Origin: CAYYWP01 sp050176585
GTDB lineage: Bacteria; Desulfobacterota; Binatia; HRBIN30; CADEER01
Direction of reading: 5' to 3'
Length of the DNA: 64,000 bases
Assembly (NCBI GenBank): GCA_050176585.1
Contig: JBFXHX010000005.1
Coordinates: 1-64,000, forward strand
In this document: positions 35,718 through 45,314 of the stretch, one piece after another
How the letters are laid out: the number at the start of each line of letters is the position of its first letter
Numbering within the stretch: position 1 is the stretch's first letter
Notes under the pieces: generated by a model
What the model was told of the DNA's origin: nothing
Databases searched by the model: none
What the model saw: only the letters and a program-made list of their open reading frames with translations
Position numbers and translations under genes: made by a program

Positions 35718-37841
35718 ATGATGCGTGCTCACGGTGTCATTCCATTAACGGCGGCTATAGCCGTCCTGTTTCTGGCCGTACTCGTATATCGTGCAGCACC
35801 TGATCGAACCGTAGGCCGTACATTTTCGCTCCTGGGTATATCCCTTGTATTTTGGAATCTAAATTTCTTCGCTCTCTATGCATTCGTCGACTACAATACA
35901 GCACTAAAAGCCTCCCAGATTTTTCGCACTGTCGGCATTTTCGTGCTGCCATGCATGCTCCACCTCACACTGGTGTTGCCGGGCCGTGCAATACCCCGTT
36001 CCTGGATTGCAATCTTGGTGTTGGACTATGCTCTGACGGTAGTATTAGCAATTGCCAATATCCGTGGTCTATTCGTCACGCGTCTGGCGGCATTCGATTG
36101 GGGGTACTACTCAGTCGGCACGCCCTTTTACAACTTGTTCGCATACTCAGTATTAGCGAACTTCGTGATATCAACATACGCGATGTTCAAATACTACGTG
36201 ACGACAGACTCGCCGAGAATGCGGCTCCAGCTCAAGTTTTGGCTGTTCGGCCTTGCCTGTGCAGTTCCGTTAGGCTTGACAAACCTATTGCCAGCATATG
36301 GAATTCGGTTTTATCCACTTGGCAATTTAGGAAGTGCTGTATGGGCAACAATCGTCGGTTATGCGATTGTGCGATACCGCCTAATGGATATTGAGGTTGT
36401 AGTTGCCAAGACCCTAGCAAATTCTCTGGTCCTTCTTCTGTGCGGTGTTCCGATTTTCGTAATTGTGGCAGTGATTCAGTATCGAACACTCGGGGAGATC
36501 AACTACAGCCTGACTACCGCATTATTTTCATGTTTTGCGGTCATGACCTTGGCATTTTCCAGGCTGAGGCCGCATGTCGAACAGCAGCTCCAGCGGTTAA
36601 TGTTCCCGAACAAGTACGAAACTAGGGCAGCCTTGGTAGCCCTGGGTAGCGAAACAGTACGCATACTGGATCGAGATGAACTCTACGCGAAGGTATGCGA
36701 TGCGCTAAAGAGCGCGTTTGGGACTGATCGCGTAGCGATGTACGTGCGCTCCGATCTCGGAACTGCATATGAAGCGTTGCGGGTGGTCGGCGAGCCTGTG
36801 CGAAATAGAGCATTTACCCCAGAGGACCCGCTTGTTCGGTGGATTGCCAGTAAAGGCGAAGCCGTTCTGCGTGATGAGGCAGACTTGGAGGCGGGTGAAG
36901 ATTCGTCGCAGCGTGTTATCCAAACGATGCTGGATAATGGGTGGGAGGTATGTGTTCCGTTCGTGAGCGGACCAGAACTGGTCGGATTCGCGTGTATTGG
37001 GAGGAAACGTGCACTTCAGGCCTATGTATCCCTGGACCTACAGATCTTGTCTCAAATCGCCGGGGAGATCACAATTGCGATCCAGAATGCGAGATTATAT
37101 TCGGAGCTAAGGCGCTCCCGAGAGATTATCAATCGAACCGGACGGCTGTCTGCATTGGGCACCTTAGCGGCCGGTATTGCACACGAGATTCGGAACCCGT
37201 TAGTGTCGATCCAGACGTTCTTTCAGTTAGCACCTGAGCGGGCCGATGATGAAGAGTTCATGAGCTCGTTTTTGAAGCTTGCTGAAGCGGAGGTGCAGAG
37301 GATAAGTGCATTGATTTCTGAACTTCTAGCGTTCGCGAAATCTCCAGTACCGTCATTGGGTGAGGTGGACTTGAATGAAGTATCAGAAAGAGCGGTCCTT
37401 CTGCTCGAACCCCAAGCCAAATCTCTTGGAGTCGATTTGGTTTACCGCAGCACCGAGTCCCTACCTTCTGTTATAGCAGACCCTGACCGGGTTATGCAGG
37501 TCGTTCTAAACATTGCCCTTAATGGCCTACAGGCCTCTTCGCGAGGTGGATCCGTGATAATTGAGACAAGAGTAGTCCCGGGCGGGAGTACTCTGTTCTG
37601 CCAACTGGGCATCCTGGATCACGGTATCGGTATGCCGGCAAGTGTCAAAGAGAACATCTTCAACCCCTTTTTCACCACCAAAGAAAAAGGTACCGGCTTG
37701 GGGCTCGCCATAGCGCATCAGATCGTCGTAGAGTCCGGCGGATTTATTTCCGTGGAGAGCGCAGAAGGTGAAGGCAGTCAGTTCCTGGTTCACTTTCCGG
37801 TCCATCGTCGAGATGAAGTAGAGGGCGGCGCGGTTTGTTAG
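35718..37841 (+). CDS. Membrane sensor histidine kinase with GAF domain
   Basis: 707 aa. About eight hydrophobic segments fill residues 5-280 (7TM-type sensor as in some exosortase-linked kinases). A GAF-like domain (about 295-455) is followed by HisKA with His489 (IAHEIRNPL) and a HATPase domain with N (LNIALNGLQAS), G1 (DHGIGMP) and G2 (GTGLGL) boxes. It autophosphorylates and should pass phosphate to a response regulator, none of which is adjacent. The 3-base gap to the acyltransferase and the membrane sensor make it a candidate receptor for that enzyme's product. It has the lowest G+C of the region (43% in bases 36001-36060 by count). Confidence 0.88.
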   Translation: MMRAHGVIPLTAAIAVLFLAVLVYRAAPDRTVGRTFSLLGISLVFWNLNFFALYAFVDYNTALKASQIFRTVGIFVLPCMLHLTLVLPGRAIPRSWIAILVLDYALTVVLAIANIRGLFVTRLAAFDWGYYSVGTPFYNLFAYSVLANFVISTYAMFKYYVTTDSPRMRLQLKFWLFGLACAVPLGLTNLLPAYGIRFYPLGNLGSAVWATIVGYAIVRYRLMDIEVVVAKTLANSLVLLLCGVPIFVIVAVIQYRTLGEINYSLTTALFSCFAVMTLAFSRLRPHVEQQLQRLMFPNKYETRAALVALGSETVRILDRDELYAKVCDALKSAFGTDRVAMYVRSDLGTAYEALRVVGEPVRNRAFTPEDPLVRWIASKGEAVLRDEADLEAGEDSSQRVIQTMLDNGWEVCVPFVSGPELVGFACIGRKRALQAYVSLDLQILSQIAGEITIAIQNARLYSELRRSREIINRTGRLSALGTLAAGIAHEIRNPLVSIQTFFQLAPERADDEEFMSSFLKLAEAEVQRISALISELLAFAKSPVPSLGEVDLNEVSERAVLLLEPQAKSLGVDLVYRSTESLPSVIADPDRVMQVVLNIALNGLQASSRGGSVIIETRVVPGGSTLFCQLGILDHGIGMPASVKENIFNPFFTTKEKGTGLGLAIAHQIVVESGGFISVESAEGEGSQFLVHFPVHRRDEVEGGAVC

Positions 37842-37894
37842 TACGATTGCAATCCAATCTCCGACTTTGTCTCAGGTTGCGCGGTTGAATTGAG

Positions 37895-40800
37895 TTAGTC
37901 TAAGCGCCAGGGTACGTGCGTTTCCGGCTCGTATGCGCACCATGTGCCCGTTCGAAGGCAACGTAGGAGGTGCGAATAGGCAGCCTGATTCTTCGGGCGA
38001 ATTGCACGCAGCGCGGTAGTGATCCTGTTTCGTACGCTCACGCGTGCGCGTTCGCTGTCTGATAGCGCCGGCCTACTGCGGCCACCCAGTCCGAGTGCGC
38101 GGCCCAGTTCGCGGGAAATAGCGTCCTGCTCAGCCTGAAGTTTGGTGACCATACCTAGATCGTGGTGTGAATTCGCTACATCCAGCTCTGCATAGATCTC
38201 GCGCAGTCGTCGCCGATACTCCGTTCGAGCCTGTGCGTCTATTAATAAGCCATGCGACGTTCCGTGAGGGGTAGCGGCTGACCGTGTCGCAATGAGGTCG
38301 AGCACATGTATTTCGCGACCAGCCGCACCGATAATTTGAGCGATATAGGCTATACCCAATGAATCGCGCACATAGGTGGACTGTCCCCGGAACGTGAGCA
38401 GCCATACATCACCTTGCCGCCGGAGTACATTAGCTTCGGGGTCTTGCGGGTCGCGTCTATCTGCTGGGACGGAAGAGAGCTGTGCATTCATAGAAGACTT
38501 AAGCGCTGGAGACCTTTGCGCGCTGATGGCGCGCGCGCGGTCAGCATACCGATTTAGGCCGTGGTTTTGGAATGTTGTCTCGGCGGTGCGTGCGAGTTCA
38601 CGGCCTCTGTCGCTGTCCTGAGAAGCGTGAGTTAGTAATTCAGCATAAGAAAGCTGGGACCGTGCCACTAACGGTGGTGCCAGCAATGCTGTATTTTGTA
38701 CTATTGCCTGCTGAAAATGATGGTGTGCCGATCGGAAATCGCCGACGGTGACGGCCAAGACTCCGAGGTAGTGTGAGACTGATCCATCCAGTAGGATTCC
38801 CCAACCCACCACGATGTGGTTTGCGGCATATGGCAACAGGTGATTGTAGAGGCTAGCGGCCCAGTCGGCCTCTCGGCACAAAGCAGTTGCCTCGCTAAGC
38901 ATGGAGAGTAGCCAGAGAGAAACACTATTCGACGGAATATTTGCGTAGTTAACGGCGACGAAGGGTTCGAGGATGCTCCTTGCGGCGTCGAGTTGCCCAA
39001 GCCGGGCATGTAGCAGCGCTTTCGCTGCCCGATAGCCTACTATTGTTGGGAAGGCATCGACAATTGATGCGGCCATCGGCTCCCAATGTCGCAGGTCGCC
39101 GTCGAGAAGAGAGCGTTGGTACGCCTGGATCAACTCGTAGTGGGTGGCACTGGGGTCATGCACACGTTGACCAAGAGAGCGGGTCGCAGAGCACAGCTGT
39201 TCAATTAGGTGCGTCTGGCCGCGGGCGATCGCGCGAGCTGCACGGATAACTGCGACCTGCCATTGTAGACGAGGGTGTTGGTTCTTGTGGGCAATATGCG
39301 CCATCTCGGCGAGCTCGAGATCACTTTCTTGGATTGCCCCTAGGAACAGTAGTGCAGAGTGTCGTGCGATCCGGGCTTGGAATGCGAAATGCGGGTCGCC
39401 GAGGCGTTGGCTCATTGACAAGAGTTCTGAAGACAGAGCCAGCACGTGTCGCACTTGTCCGGGGCGCCAGAGGCTTACGATGCGAGCTTGCAGTGCTGTG
39501 GCTCGGAGATGGTCGTCGCCCGTACGAGTGGCTAGCTCAAGCGCTCGAGAGCTGTAGTCGATCGGTAATGACGGGTCGTTGTGGAAATACAGTGCACCCG
39601 CGAGCGCACTTAGTACTTCCGCTAGCAGTATGTCGTCCTTTTGGGCGCGATCGCGCGCCTCTTCGAGAATCGCCACGACTTCTGTGTCGATAGGTATGGT
39701 AGCTAACATCATGCCTTTAAACCCAATTGCAGCATGGCAAAAGCGAGAGGGATCATTGATGGAACGCGCGATACCCATGCATTCCGCGAATGTATCCCGT
39801 GAACGCTGCCATGCGCCTGCCGCGGCTTCTGCTGTGCCCAGAAGCATGAGCAGGTCGCATAACTGTTCGGGTGAGGATGAACCGTAACCCAGCTCGTGCG
39901 CGCGCCGTAGGTAAATCACGGCTTCGTCATACGCGCATGCGCGGTAAGCTTCAGCACCCGCCTTCCTTGCGTAAGCTGCTGCAGTAGCATGGTCCGAGAG
40001 TGGGAGCGCTAGGAAGAAGTGATGGGCGAGGGCGGAAATCGGGGTAGGCCGTGAGGTATCCCGTTTTCGCAATGCCAGCGCGATTCGTTCGTGCAGTCGG
40101 GCCCGCTCGGATAGGGGGAGGTCCTCATAGAGGGTTTCGCGCACCAGCGCGTGCGCGAATCGGTATTTGCCGGGGCCGAGGGCGGTGAGGACACGCGTGG
40201 CGAGCGCTTCGTGCAGGAGATCGAGTACCGCGTCGATCGGCTGGTGGAGTGCTTCGGCCACGAGTTCGGCCTCGAAGTCGCGACCGATCACGGCAGCCAC
40301 GCACAGCATGTTCCGGCACGCGGGTGACAGGGACGCGAACTGGTGAAGGGTCAACGCGCGGAGCGTGGCGGGCAGGGGTGCCGGCCAGTCTGGACCGGGC
40401 GGGGCATCCGAGGCCTCGGCCAGCCGCGCGAGCTCTTTCAGGAAGAACGGATTGCCATCGGTGAGCGCGACCAGCTTGTCGACCAGCGCTTCTCTGCTCA
40501 CCGGAATTCCGGCGGCCTGAAGCAGCGCGCGGACCTCGGTAGCGTTCAACCCCGCCAGCGGCATCTGCCGGCTAGACGGATGTCGACAGGTAGCGGACAC
40601 TGGCGCGGGAACGGGCTCCCGACTGGTGACGAGGAGCAGCACCCGGAGCTCTGCCAGCCGGCTGGCGAGAAACTGGAGCAGCAGCATGGAGCTGGTGTCA
40701 GCCCAATGAATATCGTCGAGCAGGATCGCGGCCGGTTGCGCGACACTCAGCTCGGCGACGAAGCTGGCGAATCGATCGAACAACTCAAACTGAGCCTGCT

Positions 40801-41221
40801 GCGCGTCGGCGGCAGCAGGTGCCCGTTGCCTCGGCCGCCAACGGGGCTCCGTGCGCAACGCGCGATCCAGCAACTCGTGCAGATCCGCGCATGCGGCCGC
40901 TCCCGCAGACGCATCTTCCGCGGCAGCCAGATAATGTCTGAGCACCAATACGAACGGCCAGAAGGCCGGCGCGCCTTCTCCCTCCCAGCAGCCGCCCTTC
41001 AGAACCCGCCGCCCGGCCAGAGCTGCTCGGGCGGCGAATTCGTTCATCAACCGGGTCTTCCCTATTCCGGGTGCACCGGTGACGAGGACCAACCGGCCTG
41101 CGCTATCGCGGACATAGGACTCCAGCTCGTCGAGCTCTTGAGTGCGTCCGATGAACGGCTCCCCAGGGGTGGTTGCGCCTACCTCCGCTTGTGCCCCGTG
41201 GATGAATCGCGTCTCGACCAT
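37895..41221 (-). CDS. Large AAA/STAND-type ATPase regulator with uncharacterised C-terminal domain
   Basis: 1108 aa. N-terminal EPFIGRTQELDELESYV then Walker A (Gly49-Thr56, GAPGIGKT) and Walker B (AAILLDD, residues 165-170), as in LuxR/MalT- or adenylate-cyclase-linked STAND ATPases. A long tetratricopeptide-like helical region spans about 400-900. No LuxR helix-turn-helix or cyclase domain is present. The last about 165 residues form a compact domain (WLLTFRGQSTYVRD, GIAYIAQIIGA, LLRCLRTGTWCAYEP) that I have seen only as an uncharacterised companion of such ATPases. The 5' third is GC-rich while the 3' two thirds are AT-richer, so the gene looks mosaic. Probably a signal-responsive regulator. 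Confidence 0.8.
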   Translation of the reverse strand: MVETRFIHGAQAEVGATTPGEPFIGRTQELDELESYVRDSAGRLVLVTGAPGIGKTRLMNEFAARAALAGRRVLKGGCWEGEGAPAFWPFVLVLRHYLAAAEDASAGAAACADLHELLDRALRTEPRWRPRQRAPAAADAQQAQFELFDRFASFVAELSVAQPAAILLDDIHWADTSSMLLLQFLASRLAELRVLLLVTSREPVPAPVSATCRHPSSRQMPLAGLNATEVRALLQAAGIPVSREALVDKLVALTDGNPFFLKELARLAEASDAPPGPDWPAPLPATLRALTLHQFASLSPACRNMLCVAAVIGRDFEAELVAEALHQPIDAVLDLLHEALATRVLTALGPGKYRFAHALVRETLYEDLPLSERARLHERIALALRKRDTSRPTPISALAHHFFLALPLSDHATAAAYARKAGAEAYRACAYDEAVIYLRRAHELGYGSSSPEQLCDLLMLLGTAEAAAGAWQRSRDTFAECMGIARSINDPSRFCHAAIGFKGMMLATIPIDTEVVAILEEARDRAQKDDILLAEVLSALAGALYFHNDPSLPIDYSSRALELATRTGDDHLRATALQARIVSLWRPGQVRHVLALSSELLSMSQRLGDPHFAFQARIARHSALLFLGAIQESDLELAEMAHIAHKNQHPRLQWQVAVIRAARAIARGQTHLIEQLCSATRSLGQRVHDPSATHYELIQAYQRSLLDGDLRHWEPMAASIVDAFPTIVGYRAAKALLHARLGQLDAARSILEPFVAVNYANIPSNSVSLWLLSMLSEATALCREADWAASLYNHLLPYAANHIVVGWGILLDGSVSHYLGVLAVTVGDFRSAHHHFQQAIVQNTALLAPPLVARSQLSYAELLTHASQDSDRGRELARTAETTFQNHGLNRYADRARAISAQRSPALKSSMNAQLSSVPADRRDPQDPEANVLRRQGDVWLLTFRGQSTYVRDSLGIAYIAQIIGAAGREIHVLDLIATRSAATPHGTSHGLLIDAQARTEYRRRLREIYAELDVANSHHDLGMVTKLQAEQDAISRELGRALGLGGRSRPALSDSERARVSVRNRITTALRAIRPKNQAAYSHLLRCLRTGTWCAYEPETHVPWRLD

Positions 41222-41752
41222 AGCTGTGTGGCGGTGTGGCAGTCATGCCTCACTCGCTCATGCGAACCTCGTCTCAGTGATCGAACACGGGCCGCGGAAT
41301 GAGTGCTGCGTGTGAACCCGCTCCACGTGGGACCGCGCTGGAGATCGATATCTGCTGCGAGGGTGCGGAGCCTCCGCGCGCCCATCGCGTCCGGCTGTGG
41401 GTTTAGCGCGCTTTCTCAGACGCGTGCTGACCACGACTTCACGCATCCCCGCGGCTGACCGGTAACGTCGCCGGCCTGCACTCATACGAGGCCGGTGCGC
41501 CCCTACCGCTGAAGGCAACCAGTTGTCGGACGGACTGCTCCAGATCTGTCTATGCGTTCAGCAGCCGATAGGCAATGTCCTTTTTTTCCGCACAGCGCAT
41601 CTGTTCCGAATGCGCGAACACTGTCCCACCCGATGTAACGCAGTGAGGGGTGGATGAGCTCAGGTCGTCCGAATTTCCAGACCGCTGCACGCCGCCGGCG
41701 TGCTCGTCAGCACGTCAGACGTCCGCGCGCTGCGCCTACACAGGAGGGAGTC
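41222..41752. other. Intergenic region of about 530 bases
   Basis: It should contain the promoter of the AAA regulator (minus) and of the small RHH protein (plus). It holds a run of seven T at 41581-41587 without a stem, and the overlapping palindromes described separately. No supported coding region. Confidence 0.5.
41595..41620. promoter_or_regulatory. Overlapping palindromes, possible operator
   Basis: GCGCAT at 41595-41600 pairs with ATGCGC at 41610-41615, and TGTTC at 41602-41606 pairs with GAACA at 41616-41620. They lie about 135-160 bases before the small RHH-type gene, a typical position for autoregulation. No protein partner is shown. Confidence 0.28.
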
Positions 41753-42046
41753 GTGACACAGAAACCTTCGCGGCCACAGAGTCAGCTCGACACGGAGACG
41801 GTAGTACGCGCGCCGGTATCCTCTGGCGACGCGGCGCAGTCCCAGACTGGACCGGGACCCTGGCTGGATCACTCCCGCATCTTCGCCGGGTCGCGTCCGG
41901 CTTCCGTGCGCCGAGGGCTCGAGCCCGCGTTCTTGCTCTTCGAATCCGAGGTCATGGAGAGCCTACACCGGCGCGCGGCGCAGCGCGGACTCGCGTATGA
42001 CGCGCTGGTCCGGATGATCGTGCGGGACCACGTCGAAGAGTACTGA
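41753..42046 (+). CDS. Small protein with C-terminal ribbon-helix-helix-like region
   Basis: 97 aa from the GTG at 41753, preceded by an AGGAGGG ribosome site. The N-terminal half is polar and probably disordered. The last about 40 residues (FESEVMESLHRRAAQRGLAYDALVRMIV) resemble the ribbon-helix-helix of CopG/BrnA-type DNA-binding antitoxins. No toxin gene is seen on either side, so it may be an orphan regulator. The strong ribosome site is the main argument for coding. Confidence 0.55.
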   Translation: MTQKPSRPQSQLDTETVVRAPVSSGDAAQSQTGPGPWLDHSRIFAGSRPASVRRGLEPAFLLFESEVMESLHRRAAQRGLAYDALVRMIVRDHVEEY

Positions 42047-42154
42047 CGCTGGACAACAGCGGCTGGCGCGACATTCCACTTCAGCGCAAAGCACGCCGCG
42101 AGCGACAGAGCGGTTCGTTCCGATGCCAGCGCGCCGTCTCACCCGGCAAATCCA

Positions 42155-43057
42155 TCACGAGGCCGGATCCGCGCGGCGTCGGCCCGCGCACCAGTACGCG
42201 GCCGCGAAAGCGAGCATCAGCATCACGCCAAGAGCCGCGCCGAACGGCCAGTTGCGGGCGTGGCCCTTGAACTGGCTCTCGATGATGTTGCCGAGCATGT
42301 CGACCTTGCCGCCGCCGAGGATGTCGTTCACCGCATAGAGGCCCAGCGCCGGTAAGAATACCAACAGCACCCCCGCAGTGACCCCCGACGAAGTCAGGGG
42401 CACGATCACCTTGGCAAAGGCTCGCAGCGGCGAGGCGCCCAGGTCGAACGCCGCTTCGACCAGCGCGTGATCGAGCTTCTCTGCCGATGTGTAGATGGGG
42501 AGAATCATGAACGGCAGGAACGTATAGACCAGCCCGAGGATGACCGCGCCCGGCGTGTAGAGCATCTCGAATGGCTGAGAGATGAAGCCGTACTGGACGA
42601 GCATGCTGTTGAGCAGACCCTCGCGTTTCAGGATCGTGACCCAGGCATAGGTGCGGATCAGAAAACTGGTCCAGAACGGCACCATCACCAGCATCAGTAA
42701 TCGGTTGCGCCATCGCGCTGGTGCGCGCGCGAGGTAATAGGCGACGGGATAGCCGATCACGACGCACAACGCCGTGGTAATGGCCGCGAAGATGACCGAC
42801 CGCACCATGATCCGCAAGTAGATCGGATCCAAAGCCGCCGCGTAGTTGGCGAGCGTGAAGCGGTAGACGACGCCGCCGAGCGTACCGCGTTCGCAGAAGC
42901 TGTAGATCAGCATGATGAGCGCCGGGGCGACAACGAACGCCGCGATCCATGTGAGCAGGGGCGCGAGCAGAAGCCAGGTAATGGGATTCGGCTCGCGCTG
43001 CCGGTTCGCGCTGCCACCGCCGCTCGCGGCCGTGCGCACGATCGCATCGGCTGCCAT
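42155..43057 (-). CDS. potB: Polyamine ABC transporter permease, PotB-like
   Basis: 300 aa from the ATG at 43057. Six hydrophobic segments and the EAA loop (VEAAFDLGASPLRAFAKVIVP) of ABC importers; WTSFLIRTYAWVTILKREG is typical of PotB/PotH. It pairs with the PotC-like permease to form the channel for spermidine/putrescine. Last gene of a potC-potD-potB run; the ATPase is encoded at 57103-58290. Confidence 0.9.
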   Translation of the reverse strand: MAADAIVRTAASGGGSANRQREPNPITWLLLAPLLTWIAAFVVAPALIMLIYSFCERGTLGGVVYRFTLANYAAALDPIYLRIMVRSVIFAAITTALCVVIGYPVAYYLARAPARWRNRLLMLVMVPFWTSFLIRTYAWVTILKREGLLNSMLVQYGFISQPFEMLYTPGAVILGLVYTFLPFMILPIYTSAEKLDHALVEAAFDLGASPLRAFAKVIVPLTSSGVTAGVLLVFLPALGLYAVNDILGGGKVDMLGNIIESQFKGHARNWPFGAALGVMLMLAFAAAYWCAGRRRADPAS

Positions 43058-43160
43058 CGACACCTGGCCAGCGCCTTGCCAGCTCCGCTCGCTGGCCCGC
43101 CCGGGCCCACCCGTCATCGGCCAGCTCTCTCCCACGTGCGGCACCGGCGCACCCGCGCGC

Positions 43161-44198
43161 TTATCCTTGCGCTTTCAAGTCGGTGACCAACTTGTCGACG
43201 AGCACGGCCGCGCCGCCGATATCTCGAAACAGCTCCAGCTTCGGCGGTGCCGGAGGATAGCTGGCGGGATTCGCCAGCTCCTCCGCGGACAGGAGCTTGC
43301 GCGCGGCGAGGTTCGGATTCGTGTACGGAAACGCGGCGGAGATCAACCTGCTCACCTCCGCGCGCAGCACGTAATTCATGAACTGCATCGCGCCTTCGGG
43401 ATTCGGCGCGTCGATCGGAATCGCCAGGCTGTCCACGAACAGGTGCGCGCCCTCGGCGGGAAGGACGTACCTGAATTTCGAGTCCTCGTTGTAGAGCCGT
43501 GCCGCCTCGCCCGACCACACCACGCCGAGATCGACATCGCCATTGAACAGTGCCGTCTTGGGACTGTCGGAGTCATACACCCTGACCAACGGCAACCACC
43601 GCTGAAGGAGACCCTCCACCTCTGCCAGGGTCTGCGCGGTGACGTCGTTCGGCCGCTTGCCGATGGTCATGAGTGCCCAGCTGACGATTTCCCGCGGGTC
43701 GTCGACGACGACGATCCGGCCGCGATGCTTCTCCTGGAAGACATCTCCGTATGCGGTGATGTCTCCCGTAACCCGCTCGGTATTCACCACGATGCCGACC
43801 GTGCCTGCCATCCAGGGCACGGAGTACTTTTGTTCGGGGTCGGTGGGCAGATTTCGGAACTCCGGCGCGATGTTCTCGATGTTCGGCACCTTCGACCAGT
43901 CGATTTCCCTCAGCCGCCTTTCTTTCGCCAGCGCCTCGACGGCGTATTCCGAGGGCTGAATCAGATCGTATTTCTGCGCGCCTGACACGAGCTTCGCGAG
44001 CATTTCCTCGTTCGACGCGTAGCTCTCGTAGTGCACGCGGATACCGCTCTCCTCGGCAAACCCGTTGATGACCTCCTGCGGGACGTACTCCGACCAGGCA
44101 AAGAGGTTCAGCTCCTTTGCGGGACTCTGCGGCGAGGTGCAGCCGCCGAGGCCCGTAGTCGTGAGCAGTGTCAGAGCGACGATGGCGAGGCGCTTCAC
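43161..44198 (-). CDS. potD: Spermidine/putrescine-binding lipoprotein, PotD-like
   Basis: 345 aa from the GTG at 44198, which overlaps the potC stop (GTGA). Lipobox LGGC (Cys20). LNLFAWSEYVPQEVINGF and VHYESYASNEEMLAKL match PotD, and later Trp/Asp positions (VPWMAGTVGIVVN, VVWSGEAARLY) fit the polyamine pocket. As a lipoprotein it is membrane-anchored rather than freely periplasmic. A longer open frame continues upstream to 45188 only as a shadow. Confidence 0.92.
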   Translation of the reverse strand: MKRLAIVALTLLTTTGLGGCTSPQSPAKELNLFAWSEYVPQEVINGFAEESGIRVHYESYASNEEMLAKLVSGAQKYDLIQPSEYAVEALAKERRLREIDWSKVPNIENIAPEFRNLPTDPEQKYSVPWMAGTVGIVVNTERVTGDITAYGDVFQEKHRGRIVVVDDPREIVSWALMTIGKRPNDVTAQTLAEVEGLLQRWLPLVRVYDSDSPKTALFNGDVDLGVVWSGEAARLYNEDSKFRYVLPAEGAHLFVDSLAIPIDAPNPEGAMQFMNYVLRAEVSRLISAAFPYTNPNLAARKLLSAEELANPASYPPAPPKLELFRDIGGAAVLVDKLVTDLKAQG

Positions 44199-44998
44199 GG
44201 ATGCTCCGTTCGTCTCGCCGGCGCAGCGCCGGAGCGGCGCATCAGAAAGCTCGTGGCGACGACCAGGAACACCGCCGCCAGCACGAACACGGTCGAAATG
44301 GCGTTGAGGGTCGGATCGAGTCCCCTCTTCACGCGGCCGAAGACCTCCAGCGGCAGCGTGCGCGTGCCCGCGCTGGCGGTGAAGTAGGTGATGATCAGCT
44401 CGTCGAGCGAGAGGGTGAAGGCCATCAGCGCGCCGGACGCGATCGCGGGCATCAGATACGGCACCACCACCCGACGGAAGGCGGTGGCGGGAGTGGCCCC
44501 GAGGTCCATTGCCGCTTCCTCGAGCGCCGGATCGAGCCCGGCCAACCGCGACTGCACCGCGGCGAGCACCAACGGGATGCAAAAGGTCACGTGCGAGATG
44601 ATGATGGTGGCGTACCCGAGCTCGAGGCGCACGACGACGAACAGCATCAGCAGGCTGATGCCGATGATGACCTCGGGGACGATCATCGGAAGGTACACCA
44701 GCGTCCGCCACGCCCGGCTGGCGGGGATGCGATAGCGATGCAGCAGCCACGCTGCGCCGGTGCCGAGCAGCACGGCGAGCGCGGTGCTGATTACCGCCAC
44801 GATAAGGCTGTTCTGCAGCGAGCGCACCAGCACCGCATCCCGCCAGATGTCGGCGTACCACCGCAGCGTGAAGCCCTCCCACAGGATGTTCAAGCGCGAC
44901 GTGTTGAACGAAAACACCAGCAGGACGGCGATGGGCGCATAGAAGAAGACCATCACCAATGCGGTCCAGACCCCCAAGAGCGACTTGACCAGTTTCAT
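44195..44998 (-). CDS. potC: Polyamine ABC transporter permease, PotC-like
   Basis: 267 aa from the ATG at 44998. Six hydrophobic segments, SFNTSRLNILWEGFTLRWYA typical of PotC/PotI, and the EAA loop EEAAMDLGATPATAFRRVVVP. First gene of the potC-potD-potB run; the unusual order places the binding protein between the two permeases. The upstream 316-base gap separates it from a GNAT-like gene on the same strand. Confidence 0.92.
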   Translation of the reverse strand: MKLVKSLLGVWTALVMVFFYAPIAVLLVFSFNTSRLNILWEGFTLRWYADIWRDAVLVRSLQNSLIVAVISTALAVLLGTGAAWLLHRYRIPASRAWRTLVYLPMIVPEVIIGISLLMLFVVVRLELGYATIIISHVTFCIPLVLAAVQSRLAGLDPALEEAAMDLGATPATAFRRVVVPYLMPAIASGALMAFTLSLDELIITYFTASAGTRTLPLEVFGRVKRGLDPTLNAISTVFVLAAVFLVVATSFLMRRSGAAPARRTEHP

Positions 44999-45314
44999 GG
45001 TCCCCGGCGCGTGTACAACCGCGCATTCGGTTTGCCAACTCGGCCGGCACTGCGAAGATTGCACCAGTACCGCTCCACAGCTCAGGCGTCCCTATCCCGC
45101 GTGTGAAGCCGCACCATTCCCCATCGCGGTCGGCACACGCCGAGTCTGGCATCGACATGGCAACGCCTGGTGATCGCACGCCGGCCACGGCCGCACTCTC
45201 TCCGACGCGTCCGCCGCCGAGAGGTGGTCACCGGCAGCGGTTTGCCGCCTAGCCCGGACGCGCTGCGCGCGGAGCGCGCACAGGCGACGGTGCGAGGCAA
45301 CGACCACGTCGCGG
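44999..45314. other. Intergenic region of about 316 bases
   Basis: It lies between the GNAT-like gene and potC, both on the minus strand, and should hold the potC promoter or processing sites. The sequence is GC-rich and I see no clear promoter, terminator or coding region. Confidence 0.45.
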
